Shown here: piece by piece, positions 10,741-22,154 of the stretch
Layout of the letters: each line of letters begins with the position of its first letter
How positions within the stretch are numbered: position 1 is the first letter of the stretch
Source: Branchiostoma belcheri
Taxonomy: Eukaryota > Chordata > Leptocardii > Amphioxiformes > Branchiostomatidae
Assembly: GCF_001625305.1 (NCBI RefSeq)
Contig: NW_017803897.1
Span: 1-64,000 of the forward strand
Direction of reading: 5' to 3'
Length of the DNA stretch: 64,000 bases
Notes under the pieces: generated by a model
Seen by the model: the letters and a program-made list of their open reading frames with translations, nothing else
Databases searched by the model: none
Told to the model about the DNA's origin: nothing
Made by a program: the position numbers and the translations under genes

Positions 10741-11490
10741 TATTTTAGTGGCTGCGCGTGTGTGTATGTTTTAACAGCATAACTCGAGAAGGCTTTGATG
10801 GATTATCTTGATACCTGGATTTGGTAGTTGGGTAGGTCATGACTAGAGCTCGAAATGTTTAGATTTTGGGCCCCCTGGTGGCCTTCTATGGTACTGAAGT
10901 GAAACTGGTTATGATATCTCATGATCTGGACATGCTAGGGTTTTGGGTGGTAAATAGCTCTTTTGCTCGAGAAGAAGTAACGTAAATTTGGGTATCCTAG
11001 CAGCTGGTTTGGGAACTGCAAGTCGTTTGTTTGAAAATGTCTGAAGTAGGATAACTCAAGAACCGGTTAACGGGTTGTTATTTTTGGTTTGGCTTAAGTG
11101 ATGCTTGGCAAAATTAAATGACGATTATGCAAATCAGGATCTAATTTACATAATTAATGACGAAATTCTACAAATCTGCGTTATAGGACAATTCAAACGT
11201 GCATAAGTAGTGAGAAAATGCTACATGTATACTCTAATATTGGTAAATGTCGGGGATTTTATACTTTCGGCATTTGGAAATCAAATGACCATGAACATCA
11301 TCAAACATTTACATAATCCATGAGAAACTGCTAGATTAGTTTTCTTTGTTTAGAATGTCAATGGGTGGAGAATATTAACTGTCATTGGGTGGAGAATATA
11401 AAAAAGTGATATAATTCACGCAAGTGATCTTATGTGACAATTATGTCGTCAATCATGAAGGTTAACATTATTTGTCGAAGGCCTGATGAC
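10741..11490 (+). mobile_element. MITE of family M (CCTTCG-ended), degraded ends
   Basis: Shares with four other copies in the window the order TAACTCGAGAAGGCT, TTTTGGGCCCCCTGG(T/C)GGC, CTGGACATGCTAGG, AGCAGCTGGTTTGGGAACTG and repeated AATTTGCATAATTAATGA-type segments, ending near GTCGAAGGCCTGATGAC. It has no coding capacity. Other copies are at 16164-17045, 37313-38141, 42523-43141 and 53481-54661. Confidence 0.7.
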
Positions 11491-11563
11491 GTTTTTGTTC
11501 CTTTCGTACCCAAAATGACTTATAATTTGTGTGTATAATAATTTTGATTCAAACCTTACTTAC

Positions 11564-11847
11564 CGGAAATCGATATGCCTTTTCACCAACAAAGAGGATG
11601 CTGTCCGGCGGAGAGTCATCCGGTCGGTCGGCAATATCTCGCCTTTTCCTGAATATTGGTAACCCGAATATCTTCCTGACCAATCCTGAAGCTCTACGTT
11701 CAGCCATAGACTCTGTCAGTTCATCCGTCTCCAGACTGCGAAGTCTTGCAGCGAGCTTACGAGGCGGATACGGAACAATAGGCAGCCAGGGTTCAGAGTG
11801 CAGCGCAGCTGCGGATTGGCTGTCGATAGACATGGCAGCGTCATCAT
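11564..11847 (-). CDS. Internal coding exon of an unrecognised gene
   Basis: Bounded by a TTTTTTACAG acceptor and a CCG|GTAAGTAA donor, with 94 codons open in the phase set by the splice sites (phase 1 in, phase 0 out). The product contains AAMSIDSQSAAALHSEPW, PPRKLAARLRSLETDELTE, a basic stretch RKIFGLPIFRKRRDI, and DSPPDSILFVGEKAYRFP at its end. I do not recognise a family. The basic and acidic patches with no cysteines look intracellular. Phase 1 would accept the LDLa exon at 21865 as an upstream neighbour, but a membrane segment would then be missing. The join to 7379-7495 is in frame. Confidence 0.6.
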
Positions 11848-13071
11848 CTGTAAAAAAGGACAGTTTTAGATCGATATCACAGACCTCTTTGAACCTTTGT
11901 ATGGTTTCTCTTTATAAAAGAGCGTACTATTAGTCCACTTTTGCCTTTATAACCTCAAAGACACAAGCGATATTTCATGATTATATATTGTCTTAAATAC
12001 TATTGATAAAGGACGTATGGCTTTTTAATCTCAATTATGTAGCTTTTATGTAGTACACTCAGTTTTAATATCTAAGGAGTTTGTACACATGTTAGATTTT
12101 TATTGTGATTAGAAGCCAATGGTGTGTTTGTAGCCAAAATTCAGTTTTATTATGTTTACCGAAGGAAACGTATTATATTTGCTCTATTTCCTCTTCTCCA
12201 AACACCTAAAAATCGTAGATATTTTCGTAATTAGAGCCTGGAGGAAAATGAAATTCAGCATGCTGGTAGGTTGGTAAGTAAGACACTAAACCGCGGTCAT
12301 TTTAGCCAACATAGATGTAAAAAAATGATTTTATTAAAAAAAAAGGTGAAAAAAGTTGCATTTTAAGCCAAAAATCGAACAAAAAGAACGCGTTTGGAAC
12401 ATTCGAACAACCATGGAACAATGGAACAGCGTGTTCGAAAACCGCGGGTCAATGACCCTAGCGCTACGCACGGAACACCCGAGCTTTCCAAATATGGGCA
12501 TCCGCCCTCGTAGGACACGGGAGATTGGTGGACCAATGTCTGTGGTAAGTTTTCCTTTTCCTTCGTAGAAATACGGCCATATGAATACCAGTCTCGAGTA
12601 CAGAATATTGCATCAGGGTTTTGGGTTCAATATCCACAAGTAGGACTGCAGATTTCCACAGAACGCAGGCGACTTTGTTTAACTTTTTGCATGTCACCGC
12701 CGGCTCGAATTAAAAAAAACACTAGTAATTTACTAGCTCCTGACTTGATAGAATCTCGTATGTATAGCAATTTAGGCTTGTCGCCGTTTTGAAACATAAA
12801 GTTAACAGAATTGCGTTCATCCGTAACTATTGTCGACTTTGTAATGTAGGTGCGGGGCCGGGGGATGGGGCGTTTGTTTACGTTTATTACTCATGATATA
12901 ACATGGATACTAGTATAACATTACATTTTGTCGTTTTGTCAGACAGTTTCAATCTTTTTTCGGGATAACACAGTACAGTTCATGGGATAAGCATCAAATC
13001 GGGATTCATCGCGATATCCCGCGGGATTTTTTGGGAAATTATATGCATGATGATAACAGTAGCACAAGCAA
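11848..13071. other. Non-coding stretch, no feature recognised
   Basis: AT-rich. A short plus-strand frame around 12356-12568 runs into a GTAAGT at 12545, which could be a first-exon donor, but nothing else supports it. A palindrome-rich spot with CGGGATTCATCGCGATATCC lies near 13000. Confidence 0.3.
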
Positions 13072-13170
13072 ATAGTGTTTTTAATCCGTCGATGAAGGTT
13101 AGACATCCAGGTAATACGATATGCCAAAAAACAGTTACTCAAGCAACTGGATATGATTTTGAAAACGTCA

Positions 13171-13204
13171 GACGTTTCAGCTAGTATCCACTAGCTTTTG
13201 TCAG
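13171..13204 (-). ncRNA. Hammerhead-ribozyme-like core, left PLE arm
   Basis: On the minus strand: CTGACAA, a 7-bp stem AGCTAGT/ACTAGCT closed by GGAT, then GAAACGTC. This is the hammerhead layout CUGANGA - stem II - GAAA, with one core base differing (A for G at the sixth position). Hammerheads are known in the terminal repeats of Penelope-like elements. The expected helices I and III are not clear, so activity is doubtful. Confidence 0.5.
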
Positions 13205-13862
13205 TGACTGAGAGACCAGAGGGGAAAGCAGGTTTATATACACAACCTGTTGATTGATATGCAAATAAAGTGAAGACAAATTTGGAAGTCGAAAAAGGAA
13301 CAAAAGACAGACAAGTCAAGACAAGATGATGCAAATTAGTCTGAAAGCTCCTGTTATACAGGACAGGTTATTTACAGACTCAAATGTGAGGAGCCCAATT
13401 GTAACAACACCTACATCGGAGAGACAAGTCGACCGCTTAAAGAACAAAGAACATTGCCGACCTAGTGCCAACGGCTACTCCTCAGCTATTTTCCACCACC
13501 TACAACACAACCAGGGTCACTCTTTCAAACTCGAGTCCACGGATGTCTTAGACCGCGAAACACGCTGGTGGGAACGGGGTGTTAAAGAGGCAATATATGA
13601 AACAACCCCACCCTCAACAGGGAAGGGGGGCTACGGGTCGATCTTTCCGGCACTTGGGATTTGGCACTCCCAGCCCCGAGGACAGACAACACTTAAGCTC
13701 CTGTCCTGTATAACAGGAGCTTTCAGACTAATTTGCATCATCTTGTCTTGACTTGTCTGACTTTTGTTCCTTTTTCGACTTCCAAATTTGTCTTCACTTT
13801 ATTTGCATATCAATCAACAGGTTGTGTATATAAACCTGCTTTCCCCTCTGGTCTCTCAGTCA

Positions 13863-13896
13863 CTGACGAAAGCTAGTGGATACTAGCTGAAACGTC
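13863..13896 (+). ncRNA. Hammerhead-ribozyme-like core, right PLE arm
   Basis: Reads CTGACGA, stem AGCTAGT with loop GGAT and ACTAGCT, then GAAACGTC. The core matches CUGANGA...GAAA exactly and stem II is perfect. Stem III appears collapsed and stem I is not evident, so it may be an inactive relic. It mirrors the left-arm copy. Confidence 0.55.
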
Positions 13897-13959
13897 TGAC
13901 GTTTTCAAAATCATATCCAGTTGCTTGAGTAACTGTTTTTTGGCATAGTGTTTTTAATC

Positions 13960-14399
13960 AAATGTTTTTTTTTAATATCGAAAATTTTAGTGGCTTAATA
14001 ATGTTTAGAACGATAACAAAATAATACAACCTTCTTGGTACGAGAATTTCTGTCTGACCTTGCGATGTTGACGGCCCGCTAAGTACTGCTTTTGATGACA
14101 CCCGACCCGCGCTATCTCAGATATAAAATCTAACACAGCCACTCGAGAAGTTCTTCTCCTAGATAGGTGAGGTCTACGCACGGAGTTGCGGAAGAGAAAT
14201 TAAACATTATACAAAAGAGGGGGGCGAAGCGTAATTCAAAGGTTCTTTACGCCCTTGGCTTCAACGATCAAGAATTGATACATTTCGTGTTGCTTTGGCT
14301 GGGCCACGTTGCCATAGAAACGGCACGTAAGCCGCACAGCTAGCAGACCGCGCGGCGCCCAATCACAGCACACAGACGGGGACCCGCCCACTAGCTGCA
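13960..14399. other. Non-coding stretch, no feature recognised
   Basis: No coding sequence, RNA gene or named repeat was identified between the PLE and the GC-rich island. Confidence 0.3.
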
Positions 14400-14600
14400 C
14401 TAGACGAAAACCAAGATATCCAGACGTTTCCGGACCTGTACACGTCCCGTGAAACTTGGCGTGCCCGGGTGTGTCCGGGTGTGTGCAGGAAATGTCGGCC
14501 ACGGCGTGTGCAGGTCTGTGATACCTCCGGACACGCCCGGACACCTGGTAATTAGTCGTGTGTACGGGAATATACGGGCAGGCACACGTCACACGTCGCA
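14400..14600. repeat. GC-rich island with GTGT(A/C)CGGG-type repeats
   Basis: Dense in GTGTCCGGGTGTGTGCAGG-like and GTGTACGGGAATATACGGG-like words on both strands. Similar vocabulary recurs at about 51420-51800 and 52640-52830, so this looks like a dispersed repeat rather than a gene. Minus-strand frames here show no domain. Confidence 0.4.
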
Positions 14601-16163
14601 AGTACTGCCAAACAATGAGGGGTCACCGTACATGTAGATCGTTTCGCAAATGCGGTGCACATGTGTTTTCAAAGGCTGCGTGAAAGAAGAGCGGGAAAGT
14701 CGGTGAATAGAATAAATGTTGTTTGGGGGCCGATGCCTGTTATAAACTCGCCCTCGGCACAGTCTGGTTGACTTTTTGGGCCACGCCAGGCTTATATAAA
14801 CCAAGGACATTATATAAACTCTGATAAAGAATCTAGAAGGATATATAAAGCTCGGAACAAGAATTTTTTATGAACACGGAGCTTCAACTAGGTTATGATA
14901 TAACGTCCTTGTTATGAATGTGGTATAAGTGTATCCCAAAGTTTATATTTGTAACTATAACCCTTGCTATGAACAATGAGCAGATTTCTTTGTGTCGTCC
15001 ATCGTCTCCCCGCATATATTAACGCCTAATTATCCCGGCACCATATTGGATCTACAGTGGTAAAAAAAAACACGATTACTGATCAGAATTTTACCAAACT
15101 AGGCTATTGGGAACCTTCGATCTTGACATATTTCACCTTTGCAAACATGGTCGTTTTCGTTGGTGATGTGGGGGTCCGGCTTGGTGTTTTTCAAATATCA
15201 GCCCACTTTAGTGTAAAAAATAATTTTTTGGAAGAGACAAAAGATGCACGATTTACTTCTACATTGTTGTCAGATGTGTATTGTGGTGTCATTTTCAGAG
15301 ACGAGACGGCGCCTATGTCTTATTTACCTTGTTTGTTTTTTACAAGAGACGTTTAACTTCCTTGGTTATATTTAATTTTTTGGAACTTAAAGAACACGAA
15401 GTTGAAAACATTACACAGGTAAACTGCAAATTATGTGTTGATGATAACATTCCTATTAGACTATTTTATAGCCTATGTTTTTTTATTAGTGTGCATGCAA
15501 CTTTTACACAATAGACAAGCGGGACATTTCACAACTCTTTGTATCATTATTCCTGCAGTGACATGTAAACCAGACCAGCCAATTGCATGCATTTCTCTTT
15601 GTTGGGGTTTGAAAAGGGGGCCAATCAACGCTCGAGTCATTATTTTTGAAATATTTCCGTTACTTGCCTGGTTGTGGAACGTGCATTATTATACAACTAT
15701 CCTGGATAAAAGCAACACGCTAGGAACTTAGTGAGAGCATGGAGGTAACGTGGCGGAGCGTGCGTAAATAATCCAGATGTCATTTCAAGGATGCAAAGAA
15801 AGGAATTTACAACATTTGTTGGTTTATTGCGCTTGTTTTTTTTATTCATAAGTAACGTGAACATAAATGAAGCATCCCTTTCCAACACGTAACTAAAAAC
15901 AGAAATTATATATGCATATTCAATCAAACAATAATAACGTATCATTTTGTACGCAGAGTTCCCAATGTTCCTCGCTACATTCTCCTTGTAGCGATATATA
16001 TATATATATATATGGGTAAGATTTTTTCCAAAGTTAATATTGAAAGTATTTACATATAAAGTTTGCCCTAGTTTCATAAGGAAGAATTTTCTTTCTGTTC
16101 TCTCTAAATGTCTGAAGTTATGGAAGTTATCTTGTATACAAGTATAGAGGGTATATCTCTCAT
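14601..16163. other. Non-coding stretch with a short (TA)n run
   Basis: No gene recognised. The TATATAAA-type word recurs about 14790-14850. An approximately 20-bp (TA)n run lies near 15993-16012. Open frames at 15057-15731 are AT-rich and featureless. Confidence 0.3.
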
Positions 16164-17045
16164 TACCTTCGCCAAGAAGGTTATGTTTTCAGTAGCGTTT
16201 GTCTCTGTGTGTGTGTGTTTGCTTGTTTGTGTGTGGTTTAGCAAGATAACTCAAGAAGCTGTGAATGGATTGGAATGAAACTTGGTAGGTGGGTGGGTCT
16301 TCATGAGACCTAGAAATGATACGATTTTGGGCCCCCTGGCGGCTTTACTAAGTACTGCAACAGAAGTTCCGTTTTTGATATCTGGACATGCTAGGGCCAC
16401 GAATTTCGGACGGCAGATAGCTCTTGGGATAGGGAAGAAGTGACATGAGTTTGGGTCCCCTATCGGCTTGTTCTGGAACTGCAGGAGCATTGGTTGAAAA
16501 AATTTCGAAGGAGGATAAATCAAGAACCGGTTGACGGATTGTCGTGATTTTTGGTATGTAGCTAGTTGAAGCGATGCTTGACATAAACGAATGATAATTA
16601 TCAGGATCTAATTTGCATAATTAATGAGGAATTGCTATAAATCTGCTTTTTTCGATAATACAACTATGAAACACTTGTGACATCACTTGTGAGAACGACA
16701 AAAAATCTGAGGATATAGATTATGTAAATGAGGACCTAATTTGCATAATCAATGGCAAATTTTTTAATATTGCATAGTTGTAGCTGCTGGGAATTTCATA
16801 CTTGTCACATTTGGAACTTAAGTGAAGGTGAACATCAATAAACATAATTCATTCAAATCATGACCTCATTTGCATAATTTATGAGGAAGTGCTATAATAG
16901 CCTTTGTTAAGATAAGGCTGTCATTGGGTGGAGAATATGATCAACTGATATAATCCATGCAAATAAGGCTCTTATTTACAAAATCAACATTTAAAATTGT
17001 ATATAATTAGTCAACCGCAAGGGTTAACATCATTTTGCGAAGGTA
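16164..17045 (+). mobile_element. MITE of family M, apparently complete
   Basis: Begins TACCTTCGCCAAGAAGGT and ends TTTTGCGAAGGTA, so the termini form a short inverted repeat TACCTTCGC. The interior follows the family order (GGGCCCCCTGGCGGC, CTGGACATGCTAGGGCC, TTGTTCTGGAACTGCAGG, then several CTAATTTGCATAATTAATGA-like segments). There is no coding capacity. Confidence 0.8.
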
Positions 17046-17637
17046 TGAGATCGTGGAACTCTAGTTTCTATATAAATCACATTCAACAACAAAATGAACT
17101 CGTCTTCGATCTTATCTTATATAAGTCACAATGTTGGCAAATTCTTTGCTGCAGAGGAACGTCGTTATGTCTTCCTTTTTCAATGTGGAGTTTTGTGAAC
17201 TAATCCGTAGTTTTGTGTTGGCCGTTCGAGTATTCGTAATCATTAGCTCCATATGCTCATATATCTACAATTGTCTTAAGAAGCGAGAAGTTGAACCTGC
17301 ACATAGTAACTAACTTTAGTATGTATAGTTTGGATAAGATATTGCTGTTTGTTACTTCCGCTTCAATCACGATCTGTACTCAGCTTGTAAGAGCACAAAC
17401 GTACAATAAAGGGCATTCCTTCATTCATTTAACACTTGATTGTCAGTTACACCCTTCCTGTAGTGATTGCAGAACTGCGTGGCCCAAAGGCTACTAAACC
17501 AGAGATGCGCGCCGCCTTATGCACCACGTGGAAGGACTTTACATTTAACACCAGGATAACTAACTCAGAATTCTCGTTAGTTTGCAGTCGTACTAAGAAT
17601 GTAACAAGTAAAATCTGAGATTTTATACCTCCCGGCT
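17046..17637. other. Non-coding stretch, no feature recognised
   Basis: Overlapping plus-strand frames (60-68 codons) have no recognisable domain or splice support. Confidence 0.3.
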
Positions 17638-17914
17638 TTTTATTGTAATAATAATAATAATAATAGATGGTTTATTGAAAGTAGTTTGCAGCCACCGGGC
17701 TGAATTGCATACCTTGTACAATTGCTAAAAAATCTTAAATTACAAACAAACAGTACTCATTGAAACTCAATATAGAAACTCATTAACACAATATAGAAAC
17801 TCATTAACACAATATAGAAGGCTTACTATTAATTTCGTCATAGTTTGCGTTAACACATTAACACAAATATACGTGTATTAACTACATTAACCCATTGACC
17901 AAGTTCACAGTTCT

Positions 17915-17989
<75 letters not shown>

Positions 17990-18585
17990 TATACTATATN
18001 NNNNNNNNNNNNNNNNNNNGTTGTAATATCTACTTGTTCTAGTTTTGATAGGGTTCAGCAGGTGCTTAGATCTAGTGTCTCTGGTACTTATGTCGCCACG
18101 CAAAGGTGGGAGCCAAGTTCTGTAAGTCTCAGAGTCAAGCATCCTTCTGGCGAAGTTGTAAGACAGAGTACGACGTCTGGCTTCAAATGTGGGCAAGTCA
18201 AGTTTGCGGCATGCTTCTGCGTACGATGTGTATGAAGGTCCTAAGATTATCCGACATGCCCTTCTCTGTATAGCCTCAATCCTTGCTCGTTGAGCTGATG
18301 TTAGGCCCGGGTGCCACGCGGGGGCGGCGTATTCGCAAACTGGTCGTATGAGTGTCTTGTAGCATATGAGAAGATCGTTGCAGGGAAGGTTGAAGCTCCG
18401 GAGCTGACTGAGTAGATAGAGTTTTTGACTGCCTTTTCTGACAACATTGTTAACATGGGACTCCCAGTGTAGGTCGGATTGTAGGTGAATGCCCAGTAGT
18501 TTGACTGTTTGGACTTCCACCAACGGTTCACCGGCTATAGAAAGCTGAGGTCGTTGAAAGGGGGCTTTTGTGAACGACACGTGCA
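17638..18585 (-). mobile_element. LINE 3' end with microsatellite tail, split by (TA)n and a gap
   Basis: From 18575 down to about 18030 the minus strand encodes the thumb and C-terminus of a non-LTR reverse transcriptase: VKLLGIHLQSDLHWESHV, then YKTLIRPVCEYAAPAWHP, IQRRACRIILG and RTLSYNFARRML. After the coding part come an approximately 80-bp (TA)n run, a 20-base gap of N (18000-18019), a 3' UTR and a (TTA)n tail at about 17640-17662. The order fits a CR1/L2-like 5'-truncated insertion on the minus strand. Confidence 0.8.
17916..18019. repeat. (TA)n microsatellite next to an assembly gap
   Basis: About 80 bp of uninterrupted TA, then TAGTATATACTATAT and 20 N at 18000-18019. The gap length is probably a placeholder; the repeat is the likely cause of the break. 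Confidence 0.95.
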
Positions 18586-19380
18586 ACTAAGTGCACAAAT
18601 GTATATTCATATATGCTGTTTGTTATGAATAGTTGATGGTGTTGAATTTTATGTTTTAGATTTAGCGTTCCAAGTTGTCAACATTTTCATCTGCAGCTTA
18701 TAACATGTACCCATGAACATATGAAATTCTATTTAATCTGCCGCAAGGAACTCGTAATGAAACTCAGAATGACAACCGGAACCGTTAAATCTGACGTTAA
18801 AACCACAAATACTTCGATCGAAAACTTAGTGACTGGGGTCCGAAATGTCACATACAGAAGCTTGCTGCTTATAGTACGTCAAATATGCAAGGGTTTACAA
18901 GAAATTGTAGTAATATAGGCACATATGCAAAAGTTTGCATAATACTCATTTGCATACTTGTGACTTTTACCAGACATCGTGCCCCCGTATTGACACTTCC
19001 GGGTTCGATCCAAGTAAAAAAACACCATAAATCCGCAAAGAAATATATTATCAGCAAAGGTTGTGCATATTTTCACTGAATCTGGCTATGCAGCCCTGGA
19101 AAAAAGCGTTTTGGTGCATATTTTTAAACAAAGAATGTATCGAGACCAGACACCTCTGTGCGAAAGTGGACCCGACCGAGAATACTTCAAACACACCAAA
19201 GATCGACGGTCGCGACCACTTTCACGCTCAAAGGGGTGTTCTGGGGCCACCAAAAGGAACCATTTTCCCGCCCGAAAACACATGTGCAATAAAAACAAAA
19301 GAACGTGCATCATCTACAGCCCAATAGAAAAACATATACCGAGTCCCAAAAGAATCCGTCCACCCAAACGCGAGAAACTG
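18586..19380. other. Non-coding stretch, no feature recognised
   Basis: Contains an AACTAAGTGCACAA word (18585-18600) that recurs at about 21663 and, slightly changed, at 21695. Plus-strand frames at 18885-19578 show no domain. Confidence 0.3.
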
Positions 19381-21234
19381 CTCAGTTGGTGTAAGGCGTC
19401 CCACAGTGTCAATTTACTGATTTTTCAGGTCCTTTCGGAAAAATGCCATAACTCAGCCGTAGATGGTCAGAAATGGTTCAAACTTGGGGAAAAGGCAAAA
19501 TACAACTTGTTGAGTGTTGAAATATTACTTTCATGTTGTTATATTCCTTATATTTGCATATTTCTATGTCTGAAATGATGCATAATTCTTAAACAGAAAA
19601 CGTAAATCGAGGAACTATAGCCAACATCATAGACAGACGCTTTTTGGAGGGTACATTCTTACATCTGTCACCATTTAGAAACTGTTTTGATATATTTGAA
19701 ATATTATTCCTACTTTTTATGAAATATGTTTTTGTCCATTTCAATGCCATAATTTTAGGGTAACCCTAACTTCCTTGCCCTATATCAAAAGACAGTTCAT
19801 GATAAGCAAAAGGATCTAAACAGGTTTGGGTAGTTCAGGACATAACCAATCATTCTACTTTGAATCTGACGTTCCCTGGGCATGGCTATAGTTCCTCAAA
19901 ACGCTTCAAAGTTAAGATTATGAATCTTTACCTTCTTTAATAGCAAATTCTACCTGTCAATCACGTCTGTAGGCCAATTAGTCGTGTATTTAGCACCTCT
20001 ATGAGACGTAATTATCTGTAATTTGCCCTTGCCACAAGACAAAAGGTTGGCTGTCTTTTGTTATGCGCAGTAATTGTTCACTACAGCTCGGCCCAGCTTT
20101 CCTTTTTTTCAATATAGGTCTTGAAAGAAAATGACAAATTGACAACAGTTGAATGAAAGGTTTATACGGCTCATAGCCTGGGTGCCAGACTGTTACCAGG
20201 GCCGTTATGTACCTTCTCAATCCAGAGGACAGCATTTCCCTTCCGAAAGTTTTTTCACAGGGTCTAACCTCCTTGGTCTAACCAAACTCCATGGTCTCTT
20301 GGTATATCATGTCTCCTTTGTTTAACCGAGTCTAATAACAGGGCCTAGCATGTGTATTGAGGCTGGGAACTGTCTGGCATATAGTCTGAACGGGTCAATA
20401 CTGGGTGAATTTGCAGAGATTAGCTTTACCGGAAATAGTTGGGGCTAAACCTTTTCCAAGATGTTCCAAATAATTTCTAATAACATACTGTCCACACCCT
20501 AATGTTTTAGATACTAAACTGGCACAGCCGAACACTATAGCCGACCTTGCTCCCGACTCTTAACCAAGGAGGTTATATATACCATCATGATGGTTGGGTG
20601 AGCTCGGGAGGCCATGTTTATCTGTTAGTGTTACAGGGAATCACTGTGGCCCATTCTCCTTGTCAGTTATCCCCATTTTTTATGGGTTCTAATATTCGTG
20701 GCCCTTCCTAAAGGGGCCCTTTGTAGGTCATGCTGGAGGTAACTTGCATATATCTTCAGGTTGTTTGGGGGCTAGCCTATGTAACCCAAGCTCCGGGGGG
20801 CTCCCTACATAGTCCGCCACTGGATGTTGGGCGGCCGGCAAAAGCGATTTAATCAGGCTATTTGGGGGCCAGATTCAGATCAGAATAAATGTGTTGTAAC
20901 TTACAGCAAGAGCTTCAAATAGAACTTGTTGATCATTGCTTACACTTGTTTTGTCTGTGTTACTAGTATTTATGCAAGCCTGACATCCGTTCTGCTCTTG
21001 ATCAGCCAATTGCAAACAAAAGAGGGGTACCAATTAACTCCACAGGATGGAATTAGCGCGCAAATCAAATGCAAAACGGCAGGCGGGGCAGAGGCACTGG
21101 GTTATCACTCAAACTGTTGCATATGTACAAGCTTCAAGACTGCATTTGGCTCATTACAATATTCAAGTAGGTCATTATAATATAAAATGAGATCTTTGCT
21201 GTGGTCAACCGTGGGACGCCTTACACCAACTGAG
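19381..21234. repeat. 24-bp perfect inverted repeat pair 1.8 kb apart
   Basis: Bases 19381-19404 (beginning CTCAGTTGGTGTAAGG) are the exact reverse complement of 21211-21234. They could be terminal repeats of a large degraded transposon or two opposed copies of a short repeat. The word resembles a tRNA A box, but no B box follows in either orientation. No transposase frame lies between; a separate small MITE does (20267-20573). Confidence 0.5.
20267..20573. mobile_element. Small MITE, TA-flanked, ACCTCCTTGGT ends
   Basis: Left end TA|ACCTCCTTGGT and right end ACCAAGGAGGT|TA form an 11-bp terminal inverted repeat with TA on both sides, as expected for a Tc1/mariner-type non-autonomous element of 307 bp. 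The interior is non-coding. Confidence 0.6.
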
Positions 21235-21864
21235 TGCTGCGAACGTGAAATTCTAAATCTCTCACATAGCCCTTCCGCGGAAGGATATCTCCTCCCCCGG
21301 AGGCAACTAGACAGTAACCATACATTTCCATTATATGCTTCACAAACACATTCATGACTTCAAAACGCGAACCGAAAGCGATTTAAGAGAAGTACATTTG
21401 AATTTTTGCTTCGGAAATGACCGTTTCAAAATAAGCAATCAGTAGGTTCTAAACCAACTACCTGTTGTTTTACTGTGATATCATAATAATCTAAATTGAT
21501 TACCAGGCAGCAGCAATTCAAAACTGGAATGTTTACTTGATGGAATAAATGATACATAACATTAAAAAGTCACCGCGGTATATTTTGTTAAATCAGAAAA
21601 TAGTACTTCTTTTAACTATCTGTATTCTGGCATGGATGATCTATGTTATACACAAAAAATCAACTAAGTGCACAATTGAATATACCCGAAAAATCAAGTA
21701 AGTGCACAACTAAATATGGTTAGAATTTACCAAATTACTTATGGCCTACAACAATGTTTTTTAAAACTCCCTTCTAGAACACGCCACGGACACAGTACAT
21801 AGTAAAAACATAGAGGGTTTCTATTAGCTAATTTATATCGATATAGAATATTGATAAATCTCAC
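20574..21864. other. Non-coding stretch before the LDLa exon
   Basis: No membrane-spanning exon or stop-bearing exon was found here on the minus strand, although one would be expected if the mosaic gene ends nearby. A possible donor (GCT|GTAAGTTAC, about 20900) has no convincing exon in front of it. Confidence 0.3.
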
Positions 21865-21981
21865 CACAGCCTTCCTCGTCGCTTCCGTCATCACAGTCAG
21901 GTTTCCGGTCACAGATCAGGTCCACTGAAATACACTCGCCGGAAGTGCATCTTAACTGCCTCGTGGGACAAGATTCGGGCT
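21865..21981 (-). CDS. LDL receptor class A (LDLa) domain exon
   Basis: Acceptor TATACCCAG, donor CTGTG|GTGAGA, 117 bp, phase 1-1. The module reads [16 protein letters not shown] then [16 protein letters not shown], with six cysteines and the acidic CDxxxDCxDGSDE calcium-binding signature intact. LDLa modules are small disulfide-bonded, calcium-dependent ligand-binding units outside the cell. This is the most 3' domain exon I can chain to the mosaic gene, following the integrin-tail exon at 23017. Confidence 0.85.
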
Positions 21982-22154
21982 CTGGGTATAACAGAAAGCA
22001 AAACAGCATGGCAATCCCATTCTCGCCAAATATAACAATAGTAGTTTTTCTAATAGTTTTGTAAGTAGCCTCTCTCTCTTTCTCCATAACATTATCATAT
22101 ATATGTATATTTCAAAGATGTTGGTCTTACAATTCACTAAGTGATGACAGTTTT

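Larger units (their letters stand above)
13072..13959. mobile_element. Fold-back Penelope-like element (PLE), 15-bp target duplication
   Basis: ATAGTGTTTTTAATC flanks the insertion at 13072-13086 and 13945-13959. Inside, about 250 bp at 13121-13370 is repeated in inverted orientation at about 13695-13944, giving a hairpin-like structure typical of Penelope-like insertions. The short centre retains remains of the GIY-YIG endonuclease (a TYIGET motif about 13410, then SANGYSSAIFHHLQHNQGHS). The reverse transcriptase is absent. The copy is broken. The long, still well-matched arms suggest a fairly young insertion. Confidence 0.82.

Noticed and set aside
12356-12568. Possible plus-strand first exon ending at GTAAGT
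   Set aside because: No acceptor-side partner, no recognisable product; a single donor-like site is weak evidence.
13326-13751. 141-codon open frame as a host gene
   Set aside because: It is made of the Penelope-like arm, endonuclease remnant and second arm of the insertion.
19381-19404. tRNA-like A box
   Set aside because: No B box or cloverleaf follows, so neither a tRNA gene nor a SINE can be supported.
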